From: Apostichopus japonicus
Lineage: Eukaryota > Echinodermata > Holothuroidea > Aspidochirotida > Stichopodidae
NCBI RefSeq assembly: GCF_037975245.1
Contig: NC_092580.1
Coordinates: 24,943,001-25,007,000, forward strand
Direction of reading: 5' to 3'
Length of the DNA: 64,000 bases
Made by a program: the position numbers and the translations under genes
Shown here: positions 62,700 to 64,000 of the stretch, piece after piece
Layout: the number at the start of each line of letters is the position of its first letter
Numbering within the stretch: the stretch's first letter is position 1
Notes under the pieces: model-generated
Told to the model about the DNA's origin: nothing
The model's input: the letters and a program-made list of their open reading frames with translations, nothing else
Databases searched by the model: none

Positions 62700-64000
62700 A
62701 CTGAGATATTAGGTGGATTAACTAATACTTACAGCTCCCCGTGTAGGCACTTGCTGTAAAAGATCGGCAAAAGACGTCATCACCCGGGTTTCGAACCACG
62801 GATGCAAAAGAGAGCCTCGATCATCAGCTCGCACAGTGCGCCAAGCCATCGCGCCACGGTATGGACTGAGATATTAGGTGGATTAACTAATACTTACAGC
62901 TCCCCGTGTAGGCACTTGCTGTAAAAGATCGGCAAAAGACGTCATCACCCGGGTTTCGAACCACGGATGCAAAAGAGAGCCTCGATCATCAGCTCGCACA
63001 GTGCGCCAAGCCATCGCGCCACGGTATGGACTGAGATATTAGGTGGATTAACTAATACTTACAGCTCCCCGTGTAGGCACTTGCTGTAAAAGATCGGCAA
63101 AAGACGTCATCACCCGGGTTTCGAACCACGGATGCAAAAGAGAGCCTCGATCATCAGCTCGCACAGTGCGCCAAGCCATCGCGCCACGGTATGGACTGAG
63201 ATATTAGGTGGATTAACTAATACTTACAGCTCCCCGTGTAGGCACTTGCTGTAAAAGATCGGCAAAAGACGTCATCACCCGGGTTTCGAACCACGGATGC
63301 AAAAGAGAGCCTCGATCATCAGCTCGCACAGTGCGCCAAGCCATCGCGCCACGGTATGGACTGAGATATTAGGTGGATTAACTAATACTTACAGCTCCCC
63401 GTGTAGGCACTTGCTGTAAAAGATCGGCAAAAGACGTCATCACCCGGGTTTCGAACCACGGATGCAAAAGAGAGCCTCGATCATCAGCTCGCACAGTGCG
63501 CCAAGCCATCGCGCCACGGTATGGACTGAGATATTAGGTGGATTAACTAATACTTACAGCTCCCCGTGTAGGCACTTGCTGTAAAAGATCGGCAAAAGAC
63601 GTCATCACCCGGGTTTCGAACCACGGATGCAAAAGAGAGCCTCGATCATCAGCTCGCACAGTGCGCCAAGCCATCGCGCCACGGTATGGACTGAGATATT
63701 AGGTGGATTAACTAATACTTACAGCTCCCCGTGTAGGCACTTGCTGTAAAAGATCGGCAAAAGACGTCATCACCCGGGTTTCGAACCACGGATGCAAAAG
63801 AGAGCCTCGATCATCAGCTCGCACAGTGCGCCAAGCCATCGCGCCACGGTATGGACTGAGATATTAGGTGGATTAACTAATACTTACAGCTCCCCGTGTA
63901 GGCACTTGCTGTAAAAGATCGGCAAAAGACGTCATCACCCGGGTTTCGAACCACGGATGCAAAAGAGAGCCTCGATCATCAGCTCGCACAGTGCGCCAAG
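62700..64000. repeat. Units 381-388: consensus monomers to the window edge
   Basis: Seven complete monomers and a 146 bp partial copy (63855-64000) all match the consensus as far as they run. The partial copy is cut by the window, not by the array: its sequence continues unchanged up to the last base. Its p159 allele lies outside the window. Confidence 0.9.

Larger units (their letters stand above)
1..64000. repeat. 165 bp tandem satellite array filling the whole window
   Basis: The same 165 bp unit is repeated head to tail with no interruption: 387 complete copies and one partial copy. The phase is constant from base 1 to about 24216, shifts by one base in monomer 147, and is constant again to the end. 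All copies are in one orientation, with no inversion and no inserted foreign sequence. Nearly all copies match the consensus except at p159. Monomer G+C is about 51.5 percent, so this is not simple AT-rich satellite. Both array ends lie outside the window, so the true size and flanking genes are unknown. Such homogeneity is characteristic of eukaryotic satellites maintained by unequal exchange and conversion. Being a satellite array is certain; its chromosomal role (centromeric, pericentromeric or other) cannot be read from sequence alone. Confidence 0.99.

Noticed and set aside
1-64000. CRISPR array
   Set aside because: The periodicity is regular, but the whole 165 bp is conserved. There are no variable spacers, so it is a tandem satellite.
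1-64000. Regular higher-order repeat based on the p159 G/T pattern
   Set aside because: Spacings between T copies are irregular (2, 3, 4 or 5 units and long gaps), and no block of the pattern is repeated in the other mixed regions that I could match by eye.
1-64000. Sequencing vector or concatemer artefact
   Set aside because: The monomer matches no vector or adaptor sequence I recognise. The allele structure at p159 and clustered private variants look like natural array evolution. Exact copy number could still be affected by assembly.

Overview
The whole 64 kb window is one uninterrupted head-to-tail tandem array of a single 165 bp monomer, i.e. satellite DNA. Reading from base 1 there are 387 complete monomers plus a 146 bp partial one at the right end (63855-64000), and neither edge of the array lies in the window. 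Monomer n starts at 1+165(n-1) for n=1 to 147. Monomer 147 is 164 bp because of the only indel I found, so monomer n starts at 24255+165(n-148) from 148 on. I see no protein-coding gene, intact RNA gene, mobile-element ORF, CRISPR array or non-satellite insertion anywhere. Positions p1-p165 below are within the monomer.

The array form, the near-identity of monomers and a tRNA-related core point to a eukaryotic nuclear genome assembled from long reads, at a centromeric, pericentromeric, subtelomeric or interstitial heterochromatic block. On the minus strand p88-p98 is a perfect RNA polymerase III B box (GGTTCGAAACC), with an imperfect A-box-like element 59 nt upstream (p157-p147). This looks like the head of a tRNA-derived SINE that became a satellite. 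From memory the head resembles those of marine-invertebrate and molluscan tRNA-SINEs, but I could not search, so the taxon is a guess.

Monomer layout (plus strand): p1-p30 is AT-rich (9 of 30 G+C); p30-p60 is a hairpin with a perfect 7 bp stem and 17 nt loop; p59-p62 and p70-p73 are AAAA runs (TTTT on the minus strand); p74-p96 holds the palindromes GACGTC, CCCGGG and TTCGAA; p84-p163 is the tRNA-related part, including a perfect 5+1+5 palindrome at p131-p141. Overall G+C is 85 of 165, with 12 CpG dinucleotides per monomer.

Differences between monomers are few. One common dimorphism, G or T at p159, divides the array: about 74 of 387 complete monomers carry T. They are scattered in units 1-25, 50-65 and 144-232, form solid runs at units 130-142 and 348-362, and are absent from long stretches, notably units 233-294, where some 10.2 kb of consecutive monomers look identical. 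About fourteen other events are private or shared by two to four monomers. Rare variants tend to sit in adjacent monomers, and three of them (p38, p127, p142) each occur with both p159 alleles. That pattern points to ongoing local duplication plus short-tract exchange. I found no regular higher-order repeat. All variant counts were made by eye.
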